Assembly: GCA_900320595.1 (NCBI GenBank)
Contig: ONSW01000016.1
Coordinates: 1 to 45,108 of the forward strand
Direction of reading: 5' to 3'
Length of the DNA: 45,108 bases
Source: an uncultured Eubacteriales bacterium
GTDB taxonomy: Bacteria > Bacillota > Clostridia > Oscillospirales > Oscillospiraceae
Shown here: positions 23,318 to 31,299 of the stretch, piece after piece
How the letters are laid out: the number at the start of each line of letters is the position of its first letter
How positions within the stretch are numbered: the first letter of the stretch is position 1
The notes under the pieces: generated by a model
Database searches by the model: none
What the model saw: the letters and a program-made list of their open reading frames with translations, nothing else
What the model was told of the DNA's origin: nothing
Position numbers and translations under genes: made by a program

Positions 23318-23813
23318 ATGACGGATCTGAGAGACAAGACCTGCTGTTTTACCGGGCATTGGGCGTATCCGCCCGCGGTCGGCGGTCGGCGCGGCGCTGC
23401 GGAGCCGCGCGGAGCGGCGCATCAAAGAGCTTTACGAGCGCGGCGTTGTTTATTACGGCTGCGGCGGCTCGACGGGCTTTGACACGCTGATGGCGCAGAC
23501 CTGCTTCTCGCTGCGCGAGAGCGGGCAGTGTCCGCGCATGAAGGTCATTCTGGTCTACCCCTTCGACGGCTTTACGAAGCGCTGGACCGTGGCGCAGCAG
23601 CAGACCTTTCACGATCTGCTCGGCCGATATGACAAGGTCGTGCGCCTGTGCAAGGGGCCGGACTATTACGCGCGCATGATGCGCAACCGCTATCTCGTCG
23701 ACCGCTCGGGCTATTGCATCGCCTACTGCGTCGAGACGGACGGCGCCGCGGCCTACACCGTCGACTATGCTCAGAAGAAAGGTCTCGAGGTCATCAACCT
23801 GGCGGAGGGGTGA
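23318..23813 (+). pseudogene. SLOG-family (DUF1273-like) protein, frameshifted by a 7-bp duplication
   Basis: The first 22 codons read MTDLRDKTCCFTGHWAYPPA and then the frame is lost. The next frame continues RIKELYERGVVYYGCGGSTG, FDTLMAQ and so on to INLAEG at 23813. GGTCGGC is tandemly duplicated at 23377-23390; removing one copy restores one open frame of about 160 codons (AVG-AALRSRAERRIKELYERG). The CCFTGHR-start and GCGGSTGFDTLMAQ segment are typical of a SLOG Rossmann-like family, whose members are thought to bind nucleotide-derived ligands. The usual Arg after GH is Trp here. GAGGGGAAAGCG precedes the start. It is a broken gene unless the duplication is a sequencing error. Confidence 0.85.
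23377..23390 (+). repeat. 7-bp tandem duplication (GGTCGGC twice)
   Basis: Exact tandem copies at 23377-23383 and 23384-23390. Seven extra bases shift the frame by one; deletion of either copy repairs the SLOG-like gene. Confidence 0.9.
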
Positions 23814-23819
23814 GAAAAA

Positions 23820-23848
23820 CCGGGAGACAGCGCGCGGCTGTCTCCCGG
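23820..23848 (-). terminator. Terminator between convergent genes
   Basis: CCGGGAGACAGC and GCTGTCTCCCGG (12-bp stem, 5-base loop). On the minus strand it is followed by TTTTTCTC, ending the small membrane-protein gene; the plus side lacks a T-run. Confidence 0.7.
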
Positions 23849-23924
23849 TCGATATTCTGAATGATGGGGTTGTCTTTTATCCGTCCTGCCGCGGTGCTGT
23901 GCGCAGGGAAAGGCGGGCGCGGGT

Positions 23925-24302
23925 TCAGCGGCGTTTGACGATCTTGCCGCTCTCGTTGCGGACATATTTTGCCGCAAACGCGGGATTTTCCTTGATCAGC
24001 CAATCATAGGCCTCGGGATGGGCCATGACATATTTGTGAGCATAGCCGACCTTCGTGCGAATATTCTTCGGGCCTTCCTTTTCGGCGATCTTCTTCGACA
24101 GCTTGTTCGAGCCGAAAATGTAAATCGGGATACCGACAGCCGCGATGACGACCGCGATCGCGCAATTGACATACTCCTTATCCGACAGCGCCTCCCGGAA
24201 GAGCATGATCCCGGTGATCACAGACATAAAGGCAAGCAGGCTGAAGATGACCGATACCGTGGTCGCTTTCTTCGAGCAAGGATATGTTTTGTAAAAAATC
24301 AT
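23925..24302 (-). CDS. Small membrane protein of unknown function
   Basis: 125 residues from ATG at 24302. Two membrane helices (about 18-40, VSVIFSLLAFMSVITGIMLF, and about 48-68, CAIAVVIAAVGIPIYIFG) followed by a basic cytoplasmic tail (about 70-125) ending GKIVKRR. Family not recognised. The ribosome site before this Met is weak (AGAAAG), and an upstream in-frame ATG at 24350 has none, so the start is uncertain. Codon use is less GC-biased than in neighbours. Transcribed alone, convergent with the broken SLOG-like gene. Confidence 0.6.
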   Translation of the reverse strand: MIFYKTYPCSKKATTVSVIFSLLAFMSVITGIMLFREALSDKEYVNCAIAVVIAAVGIPIYIFGSNKLSKKIAEKEGPKNIRTKVGYAHKYVMAHPEAYDWLIKENPAFAAKYVRNESGKIVKRR

Positions 24303-24548
24303 ACGAACAGGGTCTTTCTGAATATGAAGTTGACAGCAAATAAATAACATATTTGTTGCTTTCTGTCAGTTGTGGATCTCGTCCATCCCGTTCATCAACC
24401 TTCATATTGATAAACAGCCATACATTCCGAACGGTTGAAAGGACGTTCTCCGGAGGCCGGCAGGTATGCACATTGCGGGAGCAGGTTGTTTTTCCTCTTG
24501 TTCAGGCCGTAAAAGGGTGATATATTTATCTTAAACAAAGAGCTTGAA

Positions 24549-24575
24549 CGGATATCCGCGCGCTTGAGATATCCG
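24549..24575 (+). promoter_or_regulatory. Inverted repeat upstream of the SH3-repeat protein
   Basis: CGGATATC and GATATCCG arms 11 bases apart, 28 bases before the start codon. Candidate operator. The remaining 24303-24548 is AT-richer and shows no gene or clear signal. Confidence 0.45.
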
Positions 24576-24602
24576 GACTATCAAAAGAAAGAGGCATAAA
24601 AA

Positions 24603-25487
24603 ATGAACCGTATGACAAGCAGAAAAAGGAGTATTTCCTCCGGCCTTCGGGGCGTGCTGGCCCTGTTCATCCTTTTCGCCATGCTGACGCCGGTCCTGTT
24701 CGTTCCCGTCTCCGCCGACGGCGGAAGGACGGCCGTCCCCTCCGCGACAGAGAGTTCAGAGGAAGATTACAGCTCCTATACCGACGAGGAGCTGATCGCT
24801 CTGGCGCAGGAGGCAGAAAAGAACTGCCGTGATTATTCCACGACCTCCACCGGCAAGGTCGCGCTGGAGCTCCCCTTCCCCGAAGAGCACCTTGACGAGC
24901 CGCTGGACATGCAGATCAAGTTCACCAAGAACGGCGCGCTCCTTATCCTGCCCAAGCCCCAAACCGGAAACGGCAACCTCGGCGCGATCACCGCCGGGAC
25001 CAGGGTCACGGTCATCGCGCAGTACAAGACCTTCTATTTCTTCGTTGCCGAAGACGGCCGCATGGGCTGGACCGGCAAGGCCAATCTGGAGGACGCCCCC
25101 GCCCGCAAGGAGGAGCCCAAGCGCACCGCTGTCACCGCAACGACGAGTAAGGTAGAGTACGATCTGTATTCCAGAGACGAGCTGGCGGCTCTGGCCCAGG
25201 AGGCGGAAACGAACTGCCGTGATTACTCCACGACCTCCACGAACAAGGTCGAGCTGGAACTCCCCTACACAGACGATTATCTTACCGAGTCGCTGGATAT
25301 GCAGATCAAGTTCACCAAGAACGGCGCGCTCCTTATCCTGCCCAAGCCTCAGACCGGAAACGGCAACCTCGGCGCGATCACCGCCGGGACCAGGGTCACG
25401 GTCATCGCGCAGTGCAAGACCTTCTACTTCTTCGTTGCCGAAGACGGCCGCATGGGCTGGACCGGCAAGGCCAATCTGGAAAGCTGA
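24603..25487 (+). CDS. Secreted protein with two SH3-like repeats
   Basis: 294 residues. Signal peptide: basic MNRMTSRKRS, hydrophobic GVLALFILFAMLTPVLFVPV, and VSADG as cleavage region (about residue 38). The mature part is two copies of a ~110-residue unit (about 55-165 and 185-294): a helix with DEELIALAQEAE or DELAALAQEAE, CRDYSTTST, then an SH3b-like strand set (AGTRVTVIAQ, FYFFVAEDGRMGW). SH3b domains of exported proteins often bind cell wall or partner proteins. There is no wall anchor or catalytic domain. Only one Cys per CRDY, plus one extra in unit 2. AAAGAGG lies upstream; a strong terminator follows. Confidence 0.78.
   Translation: MNRMTSRKRSISSGLRGVLALFILFAMLTPVLFVPVSADGGRTAVPSATESSEEDYSSYTDEELIALAQEAEKNCRDYSTTSTGKVALELPFPEEHLDEPLDMQIKFTKNGALLILPKPQTGNGNLGAITAGTRVTVIAQYKTFYFFVAEDGRMGWTGKANLEDAPARKEEPKRTAVTATTSKVEYDLYSRDELAALAQEAETNCRDYSTTSTNKVELELPYTDDYLTESLDMQIKFTKNGALLILPKPQTGNGNLGAITAGTRVTVIAQCKTFYFFVAEDGRMGWTGKANLES
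24909..25480 (+). repeat. Near-identical internal DNA repeat (24909-25090 and 25299-25480)
   Basis: 182 bases repeated at a distance of 390 bases (130 codons) with only four differences, while the flanking halves of the same repeat units are clearly diverged. Confidence 0.9.
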
Positions 25488-25505
25488 GAGGCGGAAAGAG
25501 TAAAA

Positions 25506-25548
25506 AGCGCGGGAGCTTACATGTAAGTTCCCGCGCTTTTTTTGCTTT
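25506..25548 (+). terminator. Intrinsic terminator after the SH3-repeat gene
   Basis: Long stem (25506-25520 with 25523-25537, one G-T pair) followed by TTTTTTTGCTTTTTT. Confidence 0.9.
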
Positions 25549-25635
25549 TTTGCCTATCCGGCCGCACGGAGGACACCTCATCCGGCGAGCCTTCGCTGCG
25601 CCACCTTCCCCTCAAGGGGAAGGCCCTGGCCTTTT

Positions 25636-26433
25636 TCAATACATCACGTCCTGCTTCTGCTTGAGCGAAAGATGGTCGGCGATCATCGCGATGAATTCGC
25701 TGTTCGTGGGCTTTCCCTTGATATTGCTCACGGTGTAGCCAAAGAACTTCTGCAGCGTCTCGAGATCCCCGCGGTCCCAGGCCACCTCGATGGCGTGGCG
25801 GATGGCGCGCTCGACGCGGGAGGGCGTCGTGGCGTATTTGCGCGCGACCTCGGGATAAAGCACCTTGGTGACGGCGTTGATCATGTCCATGTCGCGGATC
25901 GTCAGAATGATCGCCTCGCGCAGATACTGATAGCCCTTGATGTGCGCGGGCACGCCGATCTCGTGGATGATGTCGGTGACCGTGGCCTCCAGCGCGGCGT
26001 CGCTGCGGCTCTGGCGGGAGGCGGCGAGCTCATAGCCCGGAGGCGTGCCCTCGCCCCGGTCCCCGCCGCAGAGCGAGCGGATGCGCGTCAGAAGCGCCGC
26101 CGGGTCGCAGGGCTTGGAGATGAAATAGTCCGCCCCGAGCGCGGAGCATTCGCCCACGACCTTGTTGTTCACAAAGCCGGAGAGCACGATGATATGCGGC
26201 TGTGCGCCCGTCTCGCCGAGACGGCGCAGCACCTCGAGCCCGTCGAGCTTGGAGAGCACCAGATCAAGCAGCAGCACGTCCGGCTTCAGCTCGGCGATCA
26301 GCGCGAGCGCGTCGACGCCGTTGTCGGCCGCGCCGGCGACCTCCATATCCTTTTCCCCCGCGACAAGATCGCTCAAAAGCGAAGAAAAATCCGGGTTGGC
26401 ATCGGCGATGAGAATGCGGGTCTTGGTTTCCAT
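25636..26433 (-). CDS. spo0A: Spo0A, master regulator of sporulation
   Basis: 265 residues from ATG at 26433 (GGGAGGATTACTGTT upstream). Receiver domain (about 3-120) with acidic pair near ADANPD, phosphoacceptor Asp in [16 protein letters not shown] and the switch Lys in ISKPCDP; linker; then the Spo0A effector domain (about 145-265) with [18 protein letters not shown], the recognition helix region [17 protein letters not shown] and the ending [20 protein letters not shown]. Phosphorylated Spo0A binds TGTCGAA boxes and starts the sporulation programme. It shows the host is a spore former or descends from one. Single gene; boxes lie upstream at 26500-26660. Confidence 0.98.
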   Translation of the reverse strand: METKTRILIADANPDFSSLLSDLVAGEKDMEVAGAADNGVDALALIAELKPDVLLLDLVLSKLDGLEVLRRLGETGAQPHIIVLSGFVNNKVVGECSALGADYFISKPCDPAALLTRIRSLCGGDRGEGTPPGYELAASRQSRSDAALEATVTDIIHEIGVPAHIKGYQYLREAIILTIRDMDMINAVTKVLYPEVARKYATTPSRVERAIRHAIEVAWDRGDLETLQKFFGYTVSNIKGKPTNSEFIAMIADHLSLKQKQDVMY

Positions 26434-26485
26434 AACAGTAATCCTCCCAAAATACGATATGCGGGGCAAACCTGACTTTTCGCAG

Positions 26486-26517
26486 GTAATTTACCGGTCT
26501 GTCGAACGTAATTTACC
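26486..26517 (-). repeat. GTAATTTACC direct repeat flanking a Spo0A box
   Basis: Identical 10-mers at 26486-26495 and 26508-26517, 22 bases apart (about two helical turns), on either side of the TGTCGAA at 26500-26506, in the spo0A promoter region. Confidence 0.6.
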
Positions 26518-26660
26518 ATAACTGACACTCTCAAACAACAGAATGCTGTCGAATCCGGCGGAGAACTTGTTGACATAATATTACAAGCTTTCAGATATTT
26601 CTATCTCATTCGACAAGTTTTCCGGTTGTTTCCCTGCCCTGCGTGTCGAATTTTGTCGAA
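26500..26660. promoter_or_regulatory. Cluster of five Spo0A boxes upstream of spo0A
   Basis: TGTCGAA occurs at 26500-26506, 26547-26553, 26644-26650 and 26654-26660, and its complement TTCGACA at 26609-26615. All match the 0A-box core exactly. The last two are in tandem 10 bases apart. The arrangement points to strong autoregulation of spo0A. A sigma-H-like AGGGAAA/GAATG pair was noted on the minus strand around 26603-26636, but its spacing is poor. Confidence 0.85.
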
Positions 26661-26687
26661 AACCCTTTTCTTTTGGTGCGCCGCCCG

Positions 26688-27275
26688 TTACGGCTCGCCG
26701 TAAAGCAGCTCGAAGCTCTCGTAATGGTCGGGGGTATAGTAGATCAGCCCGTCATTGGAAAAGACCATCCGCTCCGGCCCGCGCGAGGAGCGGCCGACGC
26801 TGTTGACGTCGCACTCGGTCCAGGTGCGCCCCCTGGCCGTCGGCAGAAGGCCCTCGCGGTTGTGATAGCGGTTGCCGCCGATCGCCATGCCCGGCAGCAC
26901 GCGGTCAAGCGAACCGCCCGTCCAGCCCGCGGCCTCGGCCTCGGACTTGGTGACGAAGTTTTTGGGCAGATGGCCGTAGGTGTGGATATACAGGGCAAGC
27001 TCTTCCTTGCTGTCGTAGGCGCCGTCCTCGTCCGGGATCTCCTGCGCGTCGTCCGCTGTCGGCTGTCCGTCGTCCGGGAGCGGCGCGGCGGCCGTCGGCC
27101 CGTCCGCCCCGTCCGGGGGCAGCAGCGTCAGCTCCCCGCTCTCCTCCGCGGGCTGCGCCGTTGCGGCCGGTGGCGCGGAGGCGTCGCCGAGCCACGACGG
27201 AAGCGCCTCGCTCACCAGCATCACGAGAGCGAAGATCAGGACAAAGGTCAATATGAAGCGCAGCTTGCTTTTCAT
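26688..27275 (-). CDS. Exported barnase-family ribonuclease
   Basis: 195 residues. An N-terminal signal/anchor helix (LRFILTFVLIFALVMLVSEA, about 5-24) and a Pro/Ala/Asp-rich spacer (about 30-85) precede a complete barnase-like domain (about 88-195). Barnase active-site equivalents are all present: Lys27 in NFVTKSEAEAAGW, Glu73 in HNREGLLP, Arg83 and Arg87 in RGPERMVF, His102 in TPDHYESF. It should cut single-stranded RNA, outside the cell or at the membrane. No barstar-like inhibitor gene is adjacent. Ribosome site before the start is weak (GAAAGGACGGCGCTTCC). Divergent from the lipoprotein gene. Confidence 0.92.
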   Translation of the reverse strand: MKSKLRFILTFVLIFALVMLVSEALPSWLGDASAPPAATAQPAEESGELTLLPPDGADGPTAAAPLPDDGQPTADDAQEIPDEDGAYDSKEELALYIHTYGHLPKNFVTKSEAEAAGWTGGSLDRVLPGMAIGGNRYHNREGLLPTARGRTWTECDVNSVGRSSRGPERMVFSNDGLIYYTPDHYESFELLYGEP

Positions 27276-27341
27276 GGAAGCGCCGTCCTTTCCGGGTCGT
27301 TTTCGTCTTTTTATTTTATCACAGTGCCGCGGCAAGCGCAA

Positions 27342-27370
27342 TTGCCTTGCGGGGCGAACTGTGCTACAAT
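27342..27370 (+). promoter_or_regulatory. Predicted promoter of the lipoprotein gene
   Basis: TTGCCT (27342-27347), 17-base spacer, TACAAT (27365-27370), 42 bases before the start codon. Confidence 0.6.
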
Positions 27371-27411
27371 GGGTCGAAACAAGTTTACGCCGCAAAGAGG
27401 TGGACTTTGGG

Positions 27412-28497
27412 ATGAAAAAAAGACTGTGCTGTGCGCTGCTCGCGCTGCTGATGGCCGCGCCGCTATGCGCCTGCGGCGGAGCGGGGCGACGGGGAGAGAC
27501 TGCCGCGTCCCCGGCGGAGGAAGCTCCGGCCGCCGCGGAGACGGTAACGGCGATCGACGAGCCCGCCTTTCCGCTGCTCTCCGCGCCCTTTTCCGAGAGC
27601 GAGAGCGAGGCGATGGTCAACCACAACGCCGCGCGCTTTGCGCTGTTGGTCGATAACTTTTACTACACCCGCGGCTATTACGCCGACGGCGGCTGCGCGC
27701 TCGTGCGCTATGAAGTGATCGACGAATCGCTGCACCACCGCACCGTTTTGGTCGACGACTGCGGGGCGGACTATCTCACAGAGACGGGCGGACGGCTGTA
27801 TTATCTCAATTCGGCGCACACGGTCGAAAGCGTCTCGACGGGCGGCGGCGACGTGCGCGAAGAGCTTGCCCTGCGCTGCCGCAGTCTGCAGCTCTATGAC
27901 GGCGCGCTGCTCGCGCTCGCGGAGGACGGCACGCTGCTCTCTCTGCGCGGCGGCGAGACGGAAACGCTGCTTGGCGGCTGCTCCTGGGCCTTTGCGTCCT
28001 CTGCGGGCGTCTTTTACACCGCGCTCTCGGACGGGCGCGTGCATCTCTACCGCCCCGAGGCGCGGACGGACGTGACACTGACCGCCGTCGCGGCCGAGAC
28101 GCCGACCGTGATCGGGCAGACGCTGTATTATCTCGCGCGCGAGGGCGACGGCGGGCATCTCTGCGCGCTCGATCTTATCGACGGCACAAGTCGCCGCATG
28201 GCGTCCGCCGTGTCGCGCGCGCCGGACTTCATCCGTCTCGGCAGCGGCTGGGGCGTGCGGCTGTTCGGTCTTGTCGGCGAGACGCAGCAGCGCACCGCTG
28301 CCTGTGAGGCGCTGTTTGACGAGCCGCTTGTCTCCACGACGGCGGAGCCGGGACGGCTCTTCGTCTGCCGCGGGCTCGACGGCGATCTGCGCACGGACGA
28401 GATCCTGTATCTCGACGGCACGCCGCTGGGCACGGCGCTTATCCTGCCGGACGGGCGGAGCTATCCGCTCTATGCCGAGGACAACCCCCGGAACTGA
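27412..28497 (+). CDS. Lipoprotein with beta-propeller-like body, unknown function
   Basis: 361 residues. Signal peptide with lipobox: MKKRLCCALLALLMAAPLCA followed by Cys21. An Ala/Glu/Pro-rich spacer (about 25-50) leads into a body of repeated short beta motifs such as GGRLYYLNSA, YDGALLALAEDGTLLSL, SSAGVFYTALSDGRVHLY and IGQTLYYLA, spaced about 40 residues apart, as in DUF5050-like or other propeller-type surface proteins. No catalytic motif seen. The start follows AAAGAGGTGGACTTTGGG. Monocistronic; the SAM-riboswitch promoter follows. Confidence 0.75.
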   Translation: MKKRLCCALLALLMAAPLCACGGAGRRGETAASPAEEAPAAAETVTAIDEPAFPLLSAPFSESESEAMVNHNAARFALLVDNFYYTRGYYADGGCALVRYEVIDESLHHRTVLVDDCGADYLTETGGRLYYLNSAHTVESVSTGGGDVREELALRCRSLQLYDGALLALAEDGTLLSLRGGETETLLGGCSWAFASSAGVFYTALSDGRVHLYRPEARTDVTLTAVAAETPTVIGQTLYYLAREGDGGHLCALDLIDGTSRRMASAVSRAPDFIRLGSGWGVRLFGLVGETQQRTAACEALFDEPLVSTTAEPGRLFVCRGLDGDLRTDEILYLDGTPLGTALILPDGRSYPLYAEDNPRN

Positions 28498-28518
28498 GGC
28501 GGCGCAACAGATTTTTCC

Positions 28519-28546
28519 TTGACAATCCCCGCGCCGATGATATAAT
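28519..28546 (+). promoter_or_regulatory. Strong sigma-A promoter of the SAM-riboswitch operon
   Basis: Consensus TTGACA (28519-28524), 16-base spacer, consensus TATAAT (28541-28546). The leader between it and the aptamer (about 28553-28730) shows no supported gene. Confidence 0.8.
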
Positions 28547-28733
28547 ACCAAAGGAAAGCGATGATCCCTTCGGCAAGAGCAGATCGCGAGATTATTTTTG
28601 TTCTGTCAAAGGATTTTTTCCGCAGGCATACTTTGTGTATGGCAAGGAAAAAAGACGCGGGCAGGGCAAAAATTGGCCGCGAGATGCCGCCGCCGAACGG
28701 GTCAGCGATTTCCTTAATGCGTAAAACTGAACA

Positions 28734-28834
28734 CCTTATCAAGAGCGGTGGAGGGAACGGCCCTGTGAAACCCGGCAACCTGTGCTTTCAAAAGGCAAAA
28801 GGTGCCAAATCCGGCGGTGAAACGAAAGATGAGG
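28734..28834 (+). promoter_or_regulatory. SAM-I (S-box) riboswitch aptamer
   Basis: Conserved S-box blocks in order: CTTATCAAGAGCGGTGGAGG, GGCCCTGTGAAACCCGGCAACC, here 28737-28780, then GGTGCCAAATCC and GAAAGATGAGG closing the P1 stem with CTTATC. When S-adenosylmethionine is bound, the downstream terminator forms and shuts off the transporter/metK operon. Confidence 0.95.
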
Positions 28835-28853
28835 CTTTGTGTAAGCACTTCAT

Positions 28854-28885
28854 GGCGTCCCGCCGAAAAGCGGGGCGCCGTTTTT
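28854..28885 (+). terminator. Riboswitch-controlled terminator
   Basis: GGCGTCCCGC and GCGGGGCGCC (10 bp with one G-T, CGAAAA loop) followed by GTTTTTC; lies 20 bases after the SAM-I aptamer as its expression platform. Confidence 0.88.
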
Positions 28886-28951
28886 CTTTCAGCTAACGCC
28901 GCTCTCCGGCAGGGTCTGTTCCGCAAAAAAGAGAAAAAGGAGCAAGAAATC

Positions 28952-29518
28952 ATGAAAAAGAGATCTCCCATCGTGACGGTCGTCGCCATCGGCATCGGCG
29001 CGGCGCTGTTCTTCGTGCTCGGCCGCTTTGTGGCTATCCCGAGCCCCGTCCCCAACACCAACATCGCGCTGCAGTACGGTCTGCTGGCCTTCATGGCCAC
29101 GCTCTTCGGCCCGCTCGCCGGCATGCTGATCGCGCTGATCGGCCACGCGCTGATCGACTTCAGCTACGGCTGGGGCATCTGGTGGAGCTGGGTCATCGCC
29201 TCCGGCGTGTTCGGTCTCATCTTCGGTCTGATGGCCAAGGGCATCGGCATCAACCGCGGCCTCAACGAGGGCAAGTTCAACGGCGGCGACATCCTCCGCT
29301 TCAATCTCTCCCAGCTGCTCGCTCACCTGATCGCATGGGGTCTTGTCGCGCCGGGTCTGGACGTCGTGATCTACGCCGAGCCGGCCAACAAGGTCTTTGC
29401 CCAGTGCCTCGTCGGCGGCATCTCCAACATCGTGACCACCGCGATCATCGGCACGCTGCTGTGCATCGCGTATGCCGCGACCAAGCCCAAGAAGGGCAGC
29501 CTCAAAGAGGAACAGTAA
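28952..29518 (+). CDS. ECF transporter S component (UPF0397-like) under SAM control
   Basis: 188 residues, about five to six membrane helices. Starts KKRSPIVTVVAIGIGAALFF and continues VLGRFVAIPSPVPNTNIALQ, closely following the UPF0397 S-component family, some of which are annotated for riboflavin. Here the SAM-I riboswitch and co-transcribed metK point to methionine or a methionine precursor, like the methionine-regulated ECF transporters known from comparative genomics. The S component captures the solute and docks on the EcfA/EcfT module encoded next. AAAAAGGAGCAAGAAATC precedes the start. Confidence 0.88.
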   Translation: MKKRSPIVTVVAIGIGAALFFVLGRFVAIPSPVPNTNIALQYGLLAFMATLFGPLAGMLIALIGHALIDFSYGWGIWWSWVIASGVFGLIFGLMAKGIGINRGLNEGKFNGGDILRFNLSQLLAHLIAWGLVAPGLDVVIYAEPANKVFAQCLVGGISNIVTTAIIGTLLCIAYAATKPKKGSLKEEQ

Positions 29519-29589
29519 GAACCCGGAACCATCGGCGGGCAGGCGCGCAAGGCGTCTGCCCGCTTTGAGACCGAAGGAACAGTTTCTGC

Positions 29590-31299
29590 ATGAACGATCC
29601 GATCATACAATTTGATCATTTCTCCTTTCAGTACGACGCCCAGGCCGAGCCCACGCTCCGCGACATCACGCTTTCGATCCGCAAGGGCAAAAAGATCCTG
29701 ATCTGCGGGCCGTCCGGCTGCGGCAAGTCGACACTGGCCCACTGCATCAACGGTCTGATCCCCTTCTCCTACGACGGGGCGTGCAGCGGCAGTCTCAGGA
29801 TCGACGGCCGCGAGAGCCGCGAGCTGGGGATCTTTGCGATCTCCCGCACGGTCGGCACGGTGCTGCAGGACACGAGCGCCCAGTTTGTCGGGCTGACCGT
29901 GGCCGAGGACATCGCCTTCGCGCTGGAAAACGACTGTGTGGGCGAGCCGGAGCTGCACGACCGCGTGGCGAAGACCGCCGCGCTCGTCGGCGTGGAGGGC
30001 CGTCTTTCCCACGCGCCGGGCGAGCTGTCAGGCGGGCAGAAGCAGCGCGTGTCGCTTGCGGGGATCCTCGTGGACGACGTGGACGTGCTGCTCTTTGACG
30101 AGCCGCTGGCAAACCTCGACCCGGCGACGGGCAAGGCCGCCGTCGAGCTGATCGACGAGATCGGGCGGCAGACCGGCGCGGCCGTCATCATCATCGAGCA
30201 CCGGCTCGAGGACGTGCTGCACCGCCACATCGACCGCGTGGTGCTGATGGGCGAGGGGCGCATCCTCGCCGACGTGTCGCCGGACGAGCTGCTCGCCTCG
30301 ACGCTGCTTGCCGAAAACGGCATCCGTGAGCCGCTGTACATCACGGCGCTGAAATACGCCGGGGTCACGATCACGGCGGACATGCACCCCGACAACATCG
30401 GGCATCTTGCGCTTTCCGAAGCGGACAAGACCGCCGTGCGCGACTGGTTCCGCCGCGTGCCGCCCGCCCCGAAGCGGGAGGAGACGCCGGTGCAGCTTGA
30501 GGCGAAGAACATCCGCTTCTCTTACCGGAACGGGCACGAGGCGCTGCACGATCTTTCGCTCGCGGTGCGCGAGGGCGAGATCTCGGCCATCGTCGGCACG
30601 AACGGCGCGGGCAAGACGACCTTCTGCAAGCTGCTCTGCGGCTTTGAGACCCAGCAGGAGGGCACGCTCCTCTTCTCCGGCGAGGATATGGCCGCGCTCT
30701 CGATCAAGGAGCGCGCCGAGAGCATCGGCTATGTGATGCAGGACCCCAACCAGATGATCTCCCAGACGATGATCTATGACGAGGTGGCGCTCGGGCTGCG
30801 CACGCGCAAGGTGCCCGAGGACGAGATCCGCCCGCGCGTGGAGGAGGCGCTGAAGGTCTGCGGTCTGTGGCCGTTTCGCAACTGGCCGGTCTCGGCGCTG
30901 AGCTTCGGGCAGAAAAAACGCGTGACGATCGCCGCGATTTTGGTGCTGCAGCCGAAGGTCATCCTCCTTGACGAGCCGACGGCCGGCCAGGATTACCGCC
31001 ACTATACCGAGATCATGGAATTCCTCCTCGATCTCAACCGCCGCGGGATCACCGTGCTGATGGTCACGCACGACATGCACCTGATGCTCGAATACGCCCG
31101 GCGCGCGATCGTCTTTTCCGACGGGCAGCTCATCGCCGACGCGCCCTGTGCCGAGATCCTGACCGACGGCGAGATCATCCGCCGCGCCAGTTTGAAGGAG
31201 ACCTCGCTCTATGCCCTCGCGCAGCGCTGCGGCATCGAGGACGGACGCGCCTTTGTCTCGCGCTTCATCGACTATGAACGGGAGGTGGCGCGCGCATGA
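29590..31299 (+). CDS. ECF transporter ATPase, two ATPase domains fused (EcfA-EcfA')
   Basis: 569 residues with two complete ABC ATPase halves. Half 1 (about 1-235): GPSGCGKST, LSGGQKQR, VLLFDEPLANLD, IIIEHRLEDV. Half 2 (about 300-545): GTNGAGKTT, LSFGQKKR, VILLDEPTAGQD, VTHDMHL. A middle linker (240-295) resembles the DUF3744-type insert of YkoD-like fused ECF ATPases. It drives uptake with EcfT, whose gene overlaps by 4 bases (ATGA), and the S component upstream. The signature of half 2 has Phe for the second position of SGGQ, which is common in this branch. Confidence 0.92.
   Translation: MNDPIIQFDHFSFQYDAQAEPTLRDITLSIRKGKKILICGPSGCGKSTLAHCINGLIPFSYDGACSGSLRIDGRESRELGIFAISRTVGTVLQDTSAQFVGLTVAEDIAFALENDCVGEPELHDRVAKTAALVGVEGRLSHAPGELSGGQKQRVSLAGILVDDVDVLLFDEPLANLDPATGKAAVELIDEIGRQTGAAVIIIEHRLEDVLHRHIDRVVLMGEGRILADVSPDELLASTLLAENGIREPLYITALKYAGVTITADMHPDNIGHLALSEADKTAVRDWFRRVPPAPKREETPVQLEAKNIRFSYRNGHEALHDLSLAVREGEISAIVGTNGAGKTTFCKLLCGFETQQEGTLLFSGEDMAALSIKERAESIGYVMQDPNQMISQTMIYDEVALGLRTRKVPEDEIRPRVEEALKVCGLWPFRNWPVSALSFGQKKRVTIAAILVLQPKVILLDEPTAGQDYRHYTEIMEFLLDLNRRGITVLMVTHDMHLMLEYARRAIVFSDGQLIADAPCAEILTDGEIIRRASLKETSLYALAQRCGIEDGRAFVSRFIDYEREVARA

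Noticed and set aside
28734-28834. TPP riboswitch, considered because a thiamine pyrophosphokinase is in the operon
   Set aside because: The conserved blocks are those of the SAM-I aptamer; the TPP CUGAGA element is absent.
28561-28896. Open frame of 111 codons before the ECF S component
   Set aside because: It runs through the SAM-I aptamer and has no convincing protein pattern, so it is treated as non-coding leader.
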